64,000 nucleotides of DNA from Cardiocondyla obscurior (GCF_019399895.1 NC_091873.1:1310001-1374000); one strand, 5' to 3'; positions 12,310 to 25,629 are shown, counted from the first letter of the stretch. Notes: generated by a model from the letters alone, not told the origin. Translations and numbers: made by a program.

Positions 12310-15300
12310 ACTCGAATTATCAGTCAATGATCCCGGCTTCTCTTGAATGACTGGTGCTCGCGACAAAAAGTTATTACAATTCTCGGACATCGTCCGCGAG
12401 ATTTCAAGCGTCGTTCGAGAATGGTTGAATGCACCGCTATTATCTCTCTCCGGCCGGTCTCGATCATCCCGTCTCACGGATGATAACCCATAATTTCTCC
12501 CTCTTCTTCCATCACCTGTCGAAATCACGGGTGAGACGAGAACCCTGTTATTGTTGCCTCGCCAGCCGTGCGATTACGTCGACACCGGAATTAAGTTCGC
12601 GGGGGGTTTTGTTCCGATCCACGTGGCCGCGACCGCGTCTTTCGCGCGCCAAAGTCGCCTTCATCTAACGCTTCCGAGACTTCCGCCGCTCGTTTCTAGC
12701 TGGCACACCGAACAATGGGAAGCCGTCATCGCGATAAAAACATCTCGCGGCTCGCTCGTTAATCCGAGATACGCCAAGACTTCAAACTTCGTCGGCCGAT
12801 CATATCGCGGGTTTTCAGAAACGTGTAATCTACTCGGCGAATAGACGTTTTGTAAGATCGTATAATGTCCATGCAATTTTAAAATCCATACTAAAAGACC
12901 ATTTTTCTAATTTTGTAACGCTATTAAAAATATAATAATTAGACTACTTATTATTAATCTTTTAATATCTGTCTGTGAAATTTTTTTCTTTTATTACTAT
13001 TTATCAGGTTAATTTTATTTTAATAATATCACATGCTACGTTTCTCACTGCTGATTTCTTTCTCGCTGAATTCGTGACCCGATCGTCGAAACAACGCAAA
13101 AAGAAAAAAAAGAAAAAAAAAATTTAGCCGTCTGCGCGTTTACGTCACGTATATCCCGAGGGAGCAAACTTGATCCCACCGCCGTGCCCGTCTTTAATTT
13201 CTCGATGGATTTCGCGGTCGACGCGGTAATCACCAATTTCGTCCGGTACCGCCGTATTTAATTAAATCACATCTCGGCGGGATACGATCGGCGCGACGTA
13301 TCGACGTCGCCAAACGTCGCGTCACGCGCGGACACATAGGTGAAAAATGAAACTGGGCGAGCACCACCTTCGTCGGTTCCGTCGCACGTGCGCGGGCGAT
13401 CTGACAGATAGCGACAACACACACGGACGTAACGATAATGCCGCGAGCGGCGCGAGAAGCACGTTCCCCGTGACGCGTTCGGATTCTCGCTGTCCGGATA
13501 TTTCTAATTTTCTTCGTTTCCACCGTCCACCTTTACGGCGGGTACGTGGATTGCCGGCGGATCGACTTTCCGAGGGTGTAATCCGTGTTTTCGTCTTCCT
13601 TCCTAATTTCGCCGTCGCTTTCTATCCGGGTCAGCGTGTAATTCCGAGATCGCGATCCGGCCAGAGATAGTTTCCCATTGTCTATTTTCGAACCGTTGAG
13701 ACATGTGATATAACGCTCGAAATAAACCCTTTATTTTATTAGACAAAGATCGGGATGCGATTGCGCGATCGCGTTCCCTCGAGCTGGCTCAGATTGCGAC
13801 AACCGCTTCCTGTTCGCGAGCGAGCCAGTCGCGCCAAGTGCGCTCCACTTTTGCCGGCAAAAATGTTTCTAATCTCCGGCCGGTTTCAACGACGTCCGCT
13901 GCTGCAACGCGATGCGTTCACGTCGCCGAGAAAGAGACGGAGAGAGAACGTATGGGCGTGCGAACCGAGATTTCGCGATAACGTTTTAAGCCTAGACCAA
14001 GTTTCTAACAAGCTAAACTCGTTTCCCGAAATATTTATGCGTGTGTAACAGAAGAACGATTTTATATCGATTCTTACGAGCGAATTTTTAGAAATAAATG
14101 TTTGTAACGATGACGCTCGGGATAAACTTTAAAGGGGGATTGGTGTCGTTACGCGTAGCCGTTTCATCTGATTTAGGCTTCACGCTCGTTAGCGAGGTTC
14201 GCCTCACGATCTCGCAACCGGGAAAGAAGAAACGCGTTGCGCGTTTTTCACATATGTTTGTGTGTGAGACGCGCACGGGCGGCGTGGTAAAGGATACATA
14301 TCTTTCTCGGCCGTAGAAAGGGATTGTTCTAGGGCGAAAATACCAGGGCGCGCCCCTCCGTCTGTCTCGCTGCCCTTTTATAAGATAAGTTAAAAGGATG
14401 TTGTAACCTCGCGTGGTCTCGTGCGACATAAGCCCGTGCCCGCGACACAAAGCCGGACAATTTCCATAATAATTCGTCTTTGTGTCGCATTCGGACTGAC
14501 GGTCGTCTTTGAAAGCCGCCATATCGGACCCTCCCTGGAAAACTGGAGCACGAATGAGTCCCGGACTGCAAAGCCGACTACGTGCCTCGAGTCTCTTCCG
14601 ACTCGTATTTCCCGTTCTAGTTAAAAGTTCTTCGTTTCTTTATAGTTACATTAAATTTATATAGTTTCGTTAATTAAAATTAAATAAAATCGTTCAAGAA
14701 TATCGACGTTCAAAAAGTTACGCTTGGCTGCCGCCTATCTTGTTTCAATCATCCTCAGGCAGCAGGTAGCGAGCCCGGAACCGGTTCGATATATTATTTC
14801 ACGCACGTCTGAAGATTAAGCGTCGCGCTGTCGCATTTCGAGGGCCGCGAACGACGACGAGAGGCTGGGGTCCCAAATTCGGGAAGAGTTCGCGGCCTCG
14901 TGCGCGAGATTAGCCGCGCGCGACCTTTTCTTTACGACCTTCTCTTCTGGGGGGGAGGCCGCAGGGTTAACCGGGTAATCAGGATTTCGGGAATCCCGGG
15001 ACGTGACTTTCCAGATTTTCCCTTGGCCGACCACCCTGATTGCTGGTTCGTGTATCCGTGCCGCGCGAGAATTCGCTTTCGAATAATTTATAGCGATGCC
15101 AGAAAATTCTACGTGGCCCGCGCGATGTCGCGATTCCGCGGTACGAGCTGAAAATCTCCACAGCGATCTGCGGTTTATTTCGAAGCGATTAGATTTCCAA
15201 TGCGGTGCGGAAGATACGTCCCGCGAGCAGCTCCGCCGGAATTTCTAGCGCGCCCGCTTTGAAAACGTGTGTGCGTCATTAAAACATTCCGGCGCAATGC

Positions 15301-15460
15301 TCTTTTTTTTTAAACCTTGTAAAATATCCCGTGGAAAAACGTTCGCGCGAAATGAAATCGAGGTCAGTTGTAGTTTTTCAGGTTTGGTCGAGGCGAAATA
15401 TTACCCTTTTAAAAACATGTCATATTTAATTGCAATTAAATTAAATACAGCAAAATTCTT
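12310..15460. other. Gene-free stretch, non-coding
   Basis: CpG-rich, with overlapping open frames on both strands near 12.55-12.85, 13.35-13.67 and 14.1-14.5 kb whose peptides are Arg-rich and unrecognised. A-rich tracts lie at 13,097-13,120. No splice-bounded exon, RNA gene or transposon end was supported. Confidence 0.5.
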
Positions 15461-15465
15461 TTTGC

Positions 15466-15485
15466 GAGAGAGAGAGAGAGAGAGA
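15466..15485. repeat. (GA)n microsatellite
   Basis: Ten GA units on the plus strand, a GAGA-factor-type tract. Confidence 0.9.
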
Positions 15486-15968
15486 AGTTTTTTTTCAAAT
15501 CGCGACGAAATAAACTCCCGCTCTTGGAGTGACTGATCGAGCTTCCGCTTTAGTGAGAAAATCATTCATTTTTTTTTAGAGGAAAAAAAAGAGAAAACGT
15601 CTCGCCGCCATGTGACACGGAGCTTTCTCTCATAATAGAGGAAAAACGCGTGCTCGCTGCCGGAAAACTTCGGGCTTATGGCCTCTTTCTTTCCCGAGAG
15701 TGCGGGGAAGGAGGAAGGAGCATCATGCTTCCTTGCCAGTGCGCGACGTAAAGGATAGTAAGGAAGTCCCGTGGAACCGGTCCGGATTTTATTTCGTGCG
15801 CGTTTGTCTTCCGCTTGGATTACGCTCGCGGCTATAAGCGCGGAAGATAAGATACGTCGAGGATACCTACGTAAGGTCGCCGTGACATATGGCTGGCGTA
15901 CGAGCTTCCTCTTGGATGTCCTTCCTCCATTTCCCTTCCGCCTCCTCTCGCCTCTCTTTCCTGAGGCC

Positions 15969-15992
15969 CTCTCTCTCTCTCTCTCTCTCTCT
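15969..15992. repeat. (CT)n microsatellite upstream of a 3' splice-like site
   Basis: About twelve CT units. Another pyrimidine run follows and ends CTTCCTGCAG at 16,027, which would be a strong plus-strand acceptor. The next stretch has no clear donor or long frame, so only the repeat is called with confidence. Confidence 0.85.
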
Positions 15993-16526
15993 TCATCGGT
16001 CGATCTCTCTTCTCTCGCTTCCTGCAGAGACTTATGTTGGCCCCCGCTATCATTCGTACCGGCAACACGATTAACCTGCCGCCCGTCTAGTGTTCCTCCG
16101 ATCGGAAGGAAGCTCGCATCGGCGGATTGCGGGAGGGTCTTCCCTCTGATCGCGAAAATACAACTGTCGTCGCTCGTTTTAAATTAATTTATTAATTAAG
16201 TTATTAATTGGACCGGCTTAAAAACAGATATTTTTAACATTAGGGAGTCTTTATCACAAATTTTAATTTGAACCCGATTATTAAATTGGGAACTGGACTT
16301 TGGGAAATATCGGCAGTACGAAATTCTTCCGCTGATTCAACGCATTAAGATATCGCGACCCTTCTCTCGGTTTCAAAGATCTTTCAACTCGCATATTCGT
16401 AATGTCGCCAATTGCTGACGTTTACGGTCATCGCGTGGCTCCGTTCGAGGCGTGGTCGCACGCTGCAACACGCAACGCGTATCTGTTAAAGATACCACGT
16501 GCATTTTCTTCGAATCAGATCCTATA

Positions 16527-16822
16527 CGGGGTGTCCTTACCAACGATTTTCAACTTTATCAAAACGTTTTTCATGCTAGCCGAAAAATGCAAAACTGCAA
16601 CGATCAAAGTCTTTATCAAGAAACCGAGATAAGAATGCATGTGTGCACCCACCGTCGCGCTTTTTTCGCTTTACTTTACCGAAACGCAATAGTAGAAACG
16701 ACTGTTAAAACTTGATAATACAATTTAATTAACTAATTTAATACATACTTTTACATGTCTCGAAATTATCACCGATGTTTTTCGCTTCGATTCGACGCGT
16801 CGGCCGTTTTGGCACACCGTGT
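16527..16822. mobile_element. Possible degenerate TA-flanked MITE
   Basis: The left end reads TA then CGGGGTGTCC (16,527-16,536). About 290 bases on, the sequence reads, in reverse complement, TA then CACGGTGTGCC. The ends match at most positions allowing one gap. The left end is nearly identical to the left end of the better-supported element at 29.75 kb. No transposase is inside. TA target duplication and a GGGTGT-type terminus suggest a Tc1/mariner-type non-autonomous element. The right end is weak, so the pairing is tentative. Confidence 0.25.
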
Positions 16823-16829
16823 ATGAGGA

Positions 16830-19010
16830 AGAAACGCTATCGGTCCCGGCGAATTCTTTTTATTATCCTTTCGGAGGGGATCGCGTGCGCACGACGGTCG
16901 GCACCGGGCGTAATTAAGTGATTATCTCGTCCCAGGGTGGACAGAGAATCGGCCGGGTCGGTGTATCGCGTTCCGGTCGGCCAATAAAACTGAGAGTCGT
17001 TTTTGCCGCGAGCATCGTCCTCCGCTCGCGGTTACCGCCACCCGCACCTCGTCGCCGTTTCTGCTCGTACTTTTTGCGCCCTTTCCCGCTTCTGTCTGTT
17101 TCCCGGGAATCTCCCCTTTCCTCCCCCCTCCATCTCTCATATTCCTGCCGTGACTCCCGATCAAGTCGTACCCGTCCACGTCCGAAAATACCGACGTGGT
17201 TAACACTCAACGGATAGAAGCGGATTATCCTTCGAAGTGGCACACTAAGCGCTCGCATCTTCGATTTGCGGTTTAAAGCACGCACGAGAGATTTAACGCT
17301 CAAACGAGTGCATTGGATTTTCGCATTCCAATAAAGATTTCTTCGTCTAATCATAATTACAGGGCAGAAATAAATAAATAAATAAAAAATTAAGAGAGAT
17401 AAAAAGAGGGGTATGTTAAACTTGAAACAAGTATTAAGGCTAAAATTTCAAATAAAAAAAAAAAAATGTAACGACAGGGTTTTTCTTAATAAAAGTGAAC
17501 GTCACAATAGGTTACGCGTTAACGCGGAGGGCGCGTCCCTTGGCCAGCGCTGTAAATCAGGTTTCGGGGCGCTTTAAAGGCTCGTTATTATGCGACAAAT
17601 GAGATTATCGTGTGCGAGGGGGACACATTTTCCTCCCAGCGATGTAATAATCCCGGCTGAAAATTTTCAACACTCGGCACTTTGACAATCAACCGTGCGC
17701 CAATGCGCCAGAACGCAATTCCGGGTGCCGCCGAAGATTTCACCCTTTTATCCCAAACAGACTGGCCGCGGCATGGATTCTATTTGCGCACTTTTAATTA
17801 TTCGCCGGCACGCAAGTAATAGAGCTGTTGCAACAGCTTTTCGCGATAAAAAACACGAAATGGAAACGCGAAATAGAAGATCAACGTAGCGAGCTATAAA
17901 AAATCACGATGAGATTTTCCCCGGGAAACAAACGCGGATGCTTTTCGCGCGCGTTTCGCATCGAAATTCCCGCTCTGGAATTCTCCGCGCTAACGACCCC
18001 GATCTCCCGGCGTTTAATTAAAAGCTAAAAAGTTCCGTTCGATCGATCACAGCCAATGAACTACCGATTTCGCGATTTCCCGAAAAAAATTCCCCGCGGT
18101 GCGCGATGCGACGTGCCGTGCGCGCGGTAAGCGATCCGATAGCCTCATTTCGCGATAAAACTGCACGCGGAAAACTCCGTCAAAAATTGGACCGAAAAAT
18201 TCCGAGGGAACAGCGAGAGCAGTCACTTTGCGCCGCTAAACCGACAGTTTCATTTCCACGTAATCGTCGTCGAATTTACCTCATGCGGACGCGATTAGAA
18301 TCGAAACGCCGGGGCGTTCCCGTTGGAATTTTTCATCGAGCGATACCTCTACGGATAAATTTCCGCGGGCATCCACGTATACAAAGCCGGAAATTCGCGT
18401 CGATTTTTTATTAATAGCCAAAAATTTTGCATTGTAAAGTATTAAAACAAATGCGCGGAGTGATTGCCAGAAGAGGAAAAGGATACGGACAACCGAGTCT
18501 CGACGAAGACCGAGATTACACAGATGCGATCTATTATTCGGTTCCAAGGATCCGGCGAACCGGTTTGCCAGGTAAACGCGTGAAATAAAAAGGAATCCAC
18601 AGCATCCGCGGCCGGTCGTCCGGCGGGGTCCGTGAATAATCAAAAATCCACAAAACCAACAGTTCCTAGAAGCGGCACGACACGAGGCTCGCGTGTCCGG
18701 CGTCATCGCGTGTCGCGCGGGTCAGGTGCGTTAACGCGGACGCGTTGAATTCTTTCTCGTGTCCGGTTGTCTAGCTCGGTAGGTAATTGCCGGTTTCGCG
18801 TGTTAATGTCTTCATGCGGCGGTAGACCAGTCGGGAAGCTAACCGGTTTGCCAGACGGCATGGTTTTCAACGACAGTTCGCCGCTTTCGGGCCGCTTATC
18901 ACGCGCCTACGTCAACTGCGATCCGCGCGGAATTAACGATCGGCGTAATTGTACGGTCAATACCGTCGTATTACGCTAATCGCGCGATTAACCCCGATAA
19001 ACCCGGCCCC
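16830..19010. other. Gene-free stretch, non-coding
   Basis: Includes an AAAT/AAATAAAT tract at 17,370-17,389 and A-rich DNA at 17,452-17,466. Overlapping frames at 16.9-17.35 kb (both strands) and 18.1-18.7 kb are Arg-rich composition effects. A 14-base direct repeat is listed separately. No gene was recognised. Confidence 0.5.
18558..18854. repeat. Direct repeat pair, AACCGGTTTGCCAG
   Basis: The 14-base word AACCGGTTTGCCAG occurs at 18,558-18,571 and again at 18,841-18,854. It extends to 17 bases with one mismatch (GC, then G or T, in front). The first copy is followed by GTAAAC, so it also resembles a 5' splice site. It could be a repeated binding site or the trace of a local duplication. 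Confidence 0.6.
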
Positions 19011-19019
19011 TGCTTTTCG

Positions 19020-19300
19020 GAGAATACTATTATATATCTAGTGGCATTTATTAATTTAGATACAATTCTAGAAATATACGTTGCAGAATAAAATAAATTG
19101 AAACGACATTGCGGGACGATGCGCTTCTATCGCATTTCGGTCTATTTCAATTACACACAGCTTTGAGGTAACAAAAAGCGCTGTTAATTTTTGAACGCAA
19201 TTTTATTAATAAAAAATAAAGGTATATTTCGTATATAATGAAAAAAATAGCAATTTAAGCATTAAAGGATTGTGAAAACTTTGAAAGAATATTCTTTTTC
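19020..19300. other. AT-rich block
   Basis: AT-rich DNA with stops in all frames. No repeat or transposon terminus was seen. Confidence 0.55.
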
Positions 19301-19309
19301 AATGAAAAA

Positions 19310-20870
19310 AATCTCCGCTGACTCGGTTACAAACTTTTCATAATTTTCGTCACGATTGATACGCGGCTCGCGTTTAAAGAAAAATTAGGTATCAAACTCG
19401 GCGACTTTTATTACCATTGTCAATAGATCGCTGCGAGTAGTGCTAGCCCCATGAATTTCACGATACCGCTCTCGCGGTTAACGAGAAATGGCTCGTGCCA
19501 ATCTGCGGCGTATTTAAATTCTGCGTTAACTTTCCGTCAAGTTAAGCGCGGTATTCCACGACGACGTGCGCTCGCGCGGGCGACCCTCGTGAAAAAGTTC
19601 GGATAAAAATTTGCACCACAAAGGGTGCAAATTTTAATAATGCCTCAACATTATCTCGCAACTACAACGAAACGACGGCGCGAGAACTCCGCGTCCCTCT
19701 CTCGCCGGGACTTTTTCTCGGCCTCTTCCCCGACGCCCTGCTGGCGCGATCCCGATAGCGCAACGCGCCGGATGTTCCCCGGGAACAACGCAGCCGGCAG
19801 AATTCACTCGGGCGAGGAGCGCACGGGGTTCTCGATTAATCGAGTTAGTTGTTCGCGATTTTCCAGCGCCGAGAAAAGACGCGGCAACGGCTCAGACGAC
19901 GTATATATTCGATACAATCCAACGGGCGGGCGAAGAAGAAAAAAAAAAGTGGGAGACGATGAGCATCGACGTGATAAAGCCAGTTTCGCGAAAAGCTCCT
20001 TATCGAAGGTAGAACGAATTTATTTGCGCCTCGGCGACTTTAAAACTGTAATCCGCGGCCCGCCGCCCGGTCATTTTCTGATCGTTCCGAGTGTTTTCAA
20101 ATGCGCCTCGCCGTCGGCAGAAGAAATCCAAGACTTCGTGGAGAAAAAAAAAAAGTTTTGTTTTTACCTCTCTAAAGTTTCCACCTTGTATTTATTCCTT
20201 TTAATAAAGTGTCATTCTTAATTACTGCCTGGCGTCGTTTCGCGATTAGTTCTGATTTGTCGCATCTTTTTGCAAAAAAAAAAAAGAAAAAAAAAATTTG
20301 TGGGAATGAAACTAAATTAATCAAAAGGACTGGATTACGGTAAAAACAATGACTTGTACACAGGCAGGCTTGAGTCGAGTTCTCAGTTCAGAAGCATAAT
20401 AGTGGATTTTTACGCGTCTGCGCTCTTAGAAGCGCTTCTGATGAGATCTACGTTAGCTTGACGAGTAAACCGCACCGATACAAAAGCACCCCGGGGATTC
20501 CGCGCGCGGGAAAGAGAAAACGCACATGCGTGGCGTTTAGACTTTGCGCGATAATGCGCGTAAATTACTTGGACCGGAAATTCCGTAAGATAGGCAGACG
20601 ATGCGGAGGAGCGAGGCGAGCGTTAATTCCATTGTGTTTCGCGAAACGGACTGACTGGTGTCGAGAGAATGGCGCGGCTTTCGGTTCCATTAAACGCCCA
20701 ACGTATCCGCGCCGAATTATACATTATAATAACAATGTGAGATGCTAATATTCAATGGACTGCGCGACACGGTGCTTGAAATGCTAATGTCGCGGCGCGC
20801 TCGCGGGAGTAAGTTCGCGCGAAAGAGGAGTCGCTTTTGGTTACGTATGCAGATCTTTGCTTGTTCAATA
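19310..20870. other. Gene-free stretch; one long but unconvincing open frame
   Basis: A 198-codon open frame ends at 20,221. It begins at a non-ATG codon, is dominated by Arg/Ser and runs through A-tracts, so it is not called as a gene. An A-rich tract lies at 20,274-20,296. A possible initiator (CTCAGTTCAG) lies near 20,379 without a TATA box. Confidence 0.4.
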
Positions 20871-21290
20871 ATAATAAAGTTCCCCGATGACGTTTGATTT
20901 CTACATTTAATATATTATCTACGATTAATAATATTTATTTACTTATTACATCGAAATCGCTAATTATTGAACGTAATATAATGGCTCGTAGCGGAGATGG
21001 GGGTATTTATTAAAGCGTTTATCGATGCTCACTCCCGCATTAAATTAACTTCAAAGTAGCAATATTAATTTATATACTTTTAACAATATTACGCGGTATA
21101 CGCAGTTTTGAGTTTGAAGAGAAAAAGAGAGAGAGCTAAATTATTTTTTGCATTTTTGTATTCTTTTTTTTTCCTTTTTCAATTTTTTTTTTTTGAGAGA
21201 AGAATTTCAACAAAAAATTTTTTAGAGTCTTTTACGAGAAGAAAATAAAGTTGCATGTATTGCGCGTCTTATGACGATACGTTCCTAAAA
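20870..21290. other. AT-rich block
   Basis: AT-rich with T-tracts at 21,168-21,193 and a GA-rich patch at 21,121-21,135. No coding or repeat structure was supported. Confidence 0.5.
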
Positions 21291-21299
21291 TATTGAACA

Positions 21300-24200
21300 T
21301 GGCATTGTTATTTTGGAATTTACAGCAGCATCTCATAATCCGTCGAACTCGCTCGCGAAAGTCTCGCGAATACAATCTCCGCGTTACTCACGCATTACTC
21401 CAAGTACTCGACGGGACAAACAAACGTGCATTTGCGAACGTTAATTCTCGCCACCAGCTTCCGAAGGCTTCGACGAAACCGCGAATTAGACGGGACGAGT
21501 CTGTGGATGAGATCGCGCGTTAATCCAGTTGTTCTCCAAGTCAGCCGCCTTGGCGCAAGCCTTCAGCTTCCATTAAATCAATGCGCGTAAGTGACGCGAT
21601 GGCAGGGGCACGCGTTAAGTTTCTATATCTAGTAGTCTGGCGGTGTACTACAGCTCGCGTCTGAGACACACGCGATTAATAGCTCGAGCGATAACGCCGG
21701 TAATCATCGGGAAACATAGAGATAGGTTTCCGAGTAACACAAATCGTGCAATTTCGATATACTCGGTCTGACGTTAATTTAATTAATTTGCCATTTGAAA
21801 CACTCGTGGACTTCGATACTTAATATTAATTATTATTACCAAATATATTTATTGAAAAAGATAAGTTTGGATTTACTCTAATTGTTACGAGCCACTGAAA
21901 AAACAGTTTGGTAATTGTCGAAACTCGACAACGATCTTTGAAAATCTGATGCTCTCAGTTATCTCACAATTAGACGTACCGTGCACTTCGAAGATGCAAC
22001 GAATTTCTGATTTTATGTTCCAACCCTGTGCCGAGTCCACTCTATCAGCGGTCTAGTGTGTGCCGTAAAATACCCTGTGATGTAAACGCGCGGGCGTGGA
22101 TGTATTTACGGGATATTATATACGTGAGGGATGCGAATGCGGTCACGAAATGACAATAATGCGGCGGCGCTGGGAAGCGCTGGAGGGCTTGAAGAGCGTA
22201 CATGCGAATACCTGTGCTGCGAGAAGTTCGCGATGGAATACACTGTACAGCTCGGGCGTGTAAAGTTAGCGCCTGCAGATTTGAATTCCATAGTTCCGTT
22301 TAGAGTTCCCGGTTTCTTTTGACGAGTACAGGAGTACCTTCGTACATATAAAAAGAGTTCCGGCGATTAACCCGTCTAAAAAAAAAAACGATTTGAAGTG
22401 AGGGACGCTACCTTCGTGCACTCTTGCTAGGAAATTTATATGGGCAATTTTAATTCGGAATTACGTGCTGAATCGAGAAAATATGATATAAGACTGGCGA
22501 GAGCATTTATAACTAATATAATCGTATAATTAAATGTAATAACCTGAACATATTACTTGTAAATACGGTCCACCGCCGGACATATAATTCCGGAAAAAGT
22601 ATTGACGATGACGAAAGTGAATTTTGCACAGGGAGTGGACGAACAACGATCGTCGTCGTAGTTTTCAGAGATGCGGTATACCGGGCACCGTGCCATCCTC
22701 CGCGAAGGGGTGTCTGGCGTTCACCCCGTGGAAAGTACCGCAGCGCAAACTGAAACTCCGTCCAGCCGTCGTTTATTTATGTATGAAACCGTAGCCTACG
22801 TACACTAGTCCCCCTGCTCGTCGTGTTCGGCTTCTCCGCTTTGTGTCTTGTGTCCACGGGCGAACTTGTGCGTTATTCATACGTCTCGGTTGAATGATGA
22901 GCGACGTCTATTCCGTCCGCGCACCGCGAAAACTCCGCCGGGAAGTCGGAAAGTCACGGACGCGCCCTTCATCATAACGAAACTAACCCTGAAGAACGGC
23001 GACTGCGTCTCTCAAATGAGAAAGCAGCTTAGGGCGGTATTAAAATTTTACCAGAATTACGTAACAAATTTCTATCGTTATAAAAAATTGAAAACTATAA
23101 GCCGCGCAATGTTATTCGATATATTCAAATAAATTTAATCTCACCATGATTGGGAGATTATTTTTATTAGTGCTATTACGTTATTCAGCGATGGTTAAAT
23201 TTGTCTCAGTAAAGCGCTTTTCAAGTCCGGCCAAATAAATAAAATGATAATGAAGAAGCGAAGGTTCAGGAATTCCGGTCGATCGATTTTTACAGATGTG
23301 TCTCGGAGAGAGGAAGCGCTCGGCGAATCGCGGGCGGATTTAATCGCGCGTTTACGCGCGTCTTATTTACGCTCAATATCGTCGGCCAGCGTGCTCTCGT
23401 GATCGCCGGAAGCGCGAATTCATGAATTGGATTTTCGATGCTCGGCGCGCTCGCGGGTGTAATAACGCTCTCGTCGCGTCAGCTTGAAAGCAAACGAAAA
23501 TAACTCCCGAGGCTCCGATGGGATGATGCTATTCCGCTAACCGAAAACATTATTTAAACTTTCCCATCCAGTCGTGCATCGGCCGCGCTCATATGACCCG
23601 TTTGCGCTGGTAAATTCAATTTTGTAACTCGTGAAATGCGCACATCTGGTATCCCAAATTGCCCGCTGTTGTTATTCGATGAACCAAAAATTTGCCAAAC
23701 TAAAGTTTCAGTAACTTTATTTGGTTCACCCGTCCAAAAATTATTTAAATTGTACTGCCCGTTCGGTTCGTTCTAATTCTACAATTTTCAAGTATTTTCT
23801 TTTCACTGTTAAAAAACGAAAAGGCTTCGTCTCAACGAATCACCTTTACTTCAAAATTTATTTACATTCTTTTACGTTAACATTTTTAGTAGATCGGATC
23901 GAAGACCGTATACATCAAATAAATTGAGACGTCGACAAACTCTCAGATCAACGAGCTTAATTTAATCGCGACGATTGACGTCAATATTGCCAGGGACAAA
24001 ATGCGGAAAAGCAAGTGCAGCAAAAAAGAAAAAGAAAAAAAAAAAGAGAGACCGCTCAGAGAACGGAAAGTGTCGTTCGAGATCGGCGGAAACCGCGTGC
24101 AGCTCGAGCGTAAAGTGTATTAACGCTGAGAGTCTGGCGCGAGCCCGCAAAACCGTTCGTCGCAATGCCGTGACTGCGGCTTTTTGCAGAAGGTCGCGAG

Positions 24201-24990
24201 AACTCCGTCGATCGGTAAGAAGCACCGGTGAGAGCGGACGAGCAAATGCATTACGTCGGAACGGTTAATCGTTCGCCTTGCAAAGTACATGGCGGACTTC
24301 GTCCATACCGCGCGAAGTTTAGCTATCCTAGTTCGCATAATCCTCCCCCGAAGTGACGACTGTCGCCTCTGGACTACACAGATACGTTTGTATCGCGGAT
24401 TTCGGACGTGGCAGAATGAAGAGCTTAATAATTTTCGCGCAATACGCTCCCGCTCACCGCATTGTGTAGGCAAGTCGCAATTGCGGCGCCGGAGATTCCA
24501 AGTGTAATGCGACGGTGGAAGCCTCCGTAGATCTTCGGAGTAATTACTGCAACTACTGACACTAGCCGAACTGGCGCAATAAACTCTCCAATTTGCGCAT
24601 ATAAACGAATAATCTCTGGAAAGTATATTTTCGTTCAAAATGTTCCGGAATTAATCTCAAATTCAAGAGAAGCGTTTTGCATTTATATGCAGGAAAGAAT
24701 TCTGTTAAAAATTACAAAAACATTTTTTCCCTAAGGTATTAAAGTAATTTAAAGCGAGTGAAAATTAAAGACTATCAAGATTTAATTTCAATCTTCCTAA
24801 TCTCGAGGAATATCGGTGAACATTGAAGGTAAAGATCGATCGCAATTTTTTTTTTATTCTTTTTTTTCTTTTTCTTTTTGAGACTGCAAACGTGAGGCAG
24901 ACGCCGAGCGGCGTCGGCGATGAACGACGAAACCGAAAAGGAAGAAGAAGCGGTCGCGGATAAGCGGACGAGCAACGTTGCCGCTGGACA
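21300..24990. other. Gene-free stretch, non-coding
   Basis: Contains a TATA-like TATAAAAAG at 22,347-22,355 without a clear leader. A small hairpin GGGGTG...CACCCC lies at 22,707-22,727, the palindrome TTGACGTCAA at 23,975-23,984, and a low-complexity A/G tract near 24,025-24,050. Frames at 24.1-24.6 kb overlap on both strands and are not recognisable. Confidence 0.45.
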
Positions 24991-25022
24991 GAGTGAATTA
25001 TGGGACAATTAGTTCCGGCAGA

Positions 25023-25030
25023 TATATAAG
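25023..25030 (+). promoter_or_regulatory. TATA-box-like element
   Basis: TATATAAG sits in front of a GC-rich, ATG-free stretch. A start site is expected about 30 bases downstream, near 25,053-25,056, where the sequence is pyrimidine-rich (CGCTCTTCTC). The box is near consensus, but a match of this length is expected several times in 64 kb by chance. Its support comes mainly from the unusual downstream leader. Confidence 0.3.
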
Positions 25031-25052
25031 CCCCAGACTCAGAGCCGAGCCG

Positions 25053-25501
25053 CTCTTCTCCTTCCCGCTCTATCCGCGCTCTCGTGTCTCTCTTTTCCTG
25101 CCGATTCGCTGCTCGTCCGCGGAAGAGAAAGAGGACCGAGACTCGGGAAGAAAGCACTCGCGGGAGTCCGAGCTTTCGCGCGTATCCAAAAGCTAAGGGA
25201 AGACACTGGACGACTCGTTAACCACCGACGTAACCGCCCTTTGTGTCTGGCCTGCGCGTCTGATTCTCTGCCGTTTTTTTTTTTTTTTTGTTTTTCTCTC
25301 GCAATTTTCACCACGTCGCTTTGCACGCCGCGTTTCTCCACGTACGAGTATTTTTCTCAAGGTCTGTTTGAGAACTACGCAAAAGCTACCGATCAGAAGT
25401 TTTCGCAATCTAAAAGAACAACTTCGAAAATTTTTAGGAAGGAATCAATTCGTGCAGTGACGAAAGAACCACAAGATTAACAAATACGCGTTTTCAAAAT
25501 T
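25053..25501 (+). other. ATG-free leader-like stretch (possible 5' UTR)
   Basis: No ATG occurs on the plus strand from 25,003 to 25,501, about 500 bases, directly downstream of the TATA-like box. A donor-like AAG/GTCTGT lies at 25,361/25,362, but GTCTGT is not a strong donor. Long ATG-free runs behind a core promoter are typical of 5' untranslated exons. GC-rich composition alone can also produce this, so the call is tentative. A 16-base T-tract is at 25,274-25,289. Confidence 0.25.
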
Positions 25502-25629
25502 ATGTGGTTATAATAAACAATGGATTATTCTTTTTCTTTTTCTCGAGAAACTTAAAGTTGTTAAATTACAGTAATAGTGCTAAAGGCTTATTTTGATTAA
25601 AGACCGCCGTAATAATCTTAGGAGGGATC

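Noticed and set aside
19625..20221. 198-codon plus-strand open frame
   Set aside because: Non-ATG start, low-complexity Arg/Ser-rich peptide crossing A-tracts, no splice or promoter support.
22347..22355. TATAAAAAG as a promoter
   Set aside because: An A-tract occupies the expected start site and no leader or exon structure follows.
22707..22727. GGGGTG...CACCCC hairpin
   Set aside because: Only 6-bp arms, and no TA-flanked termini or longer stem; not a transposon or RNA gene.
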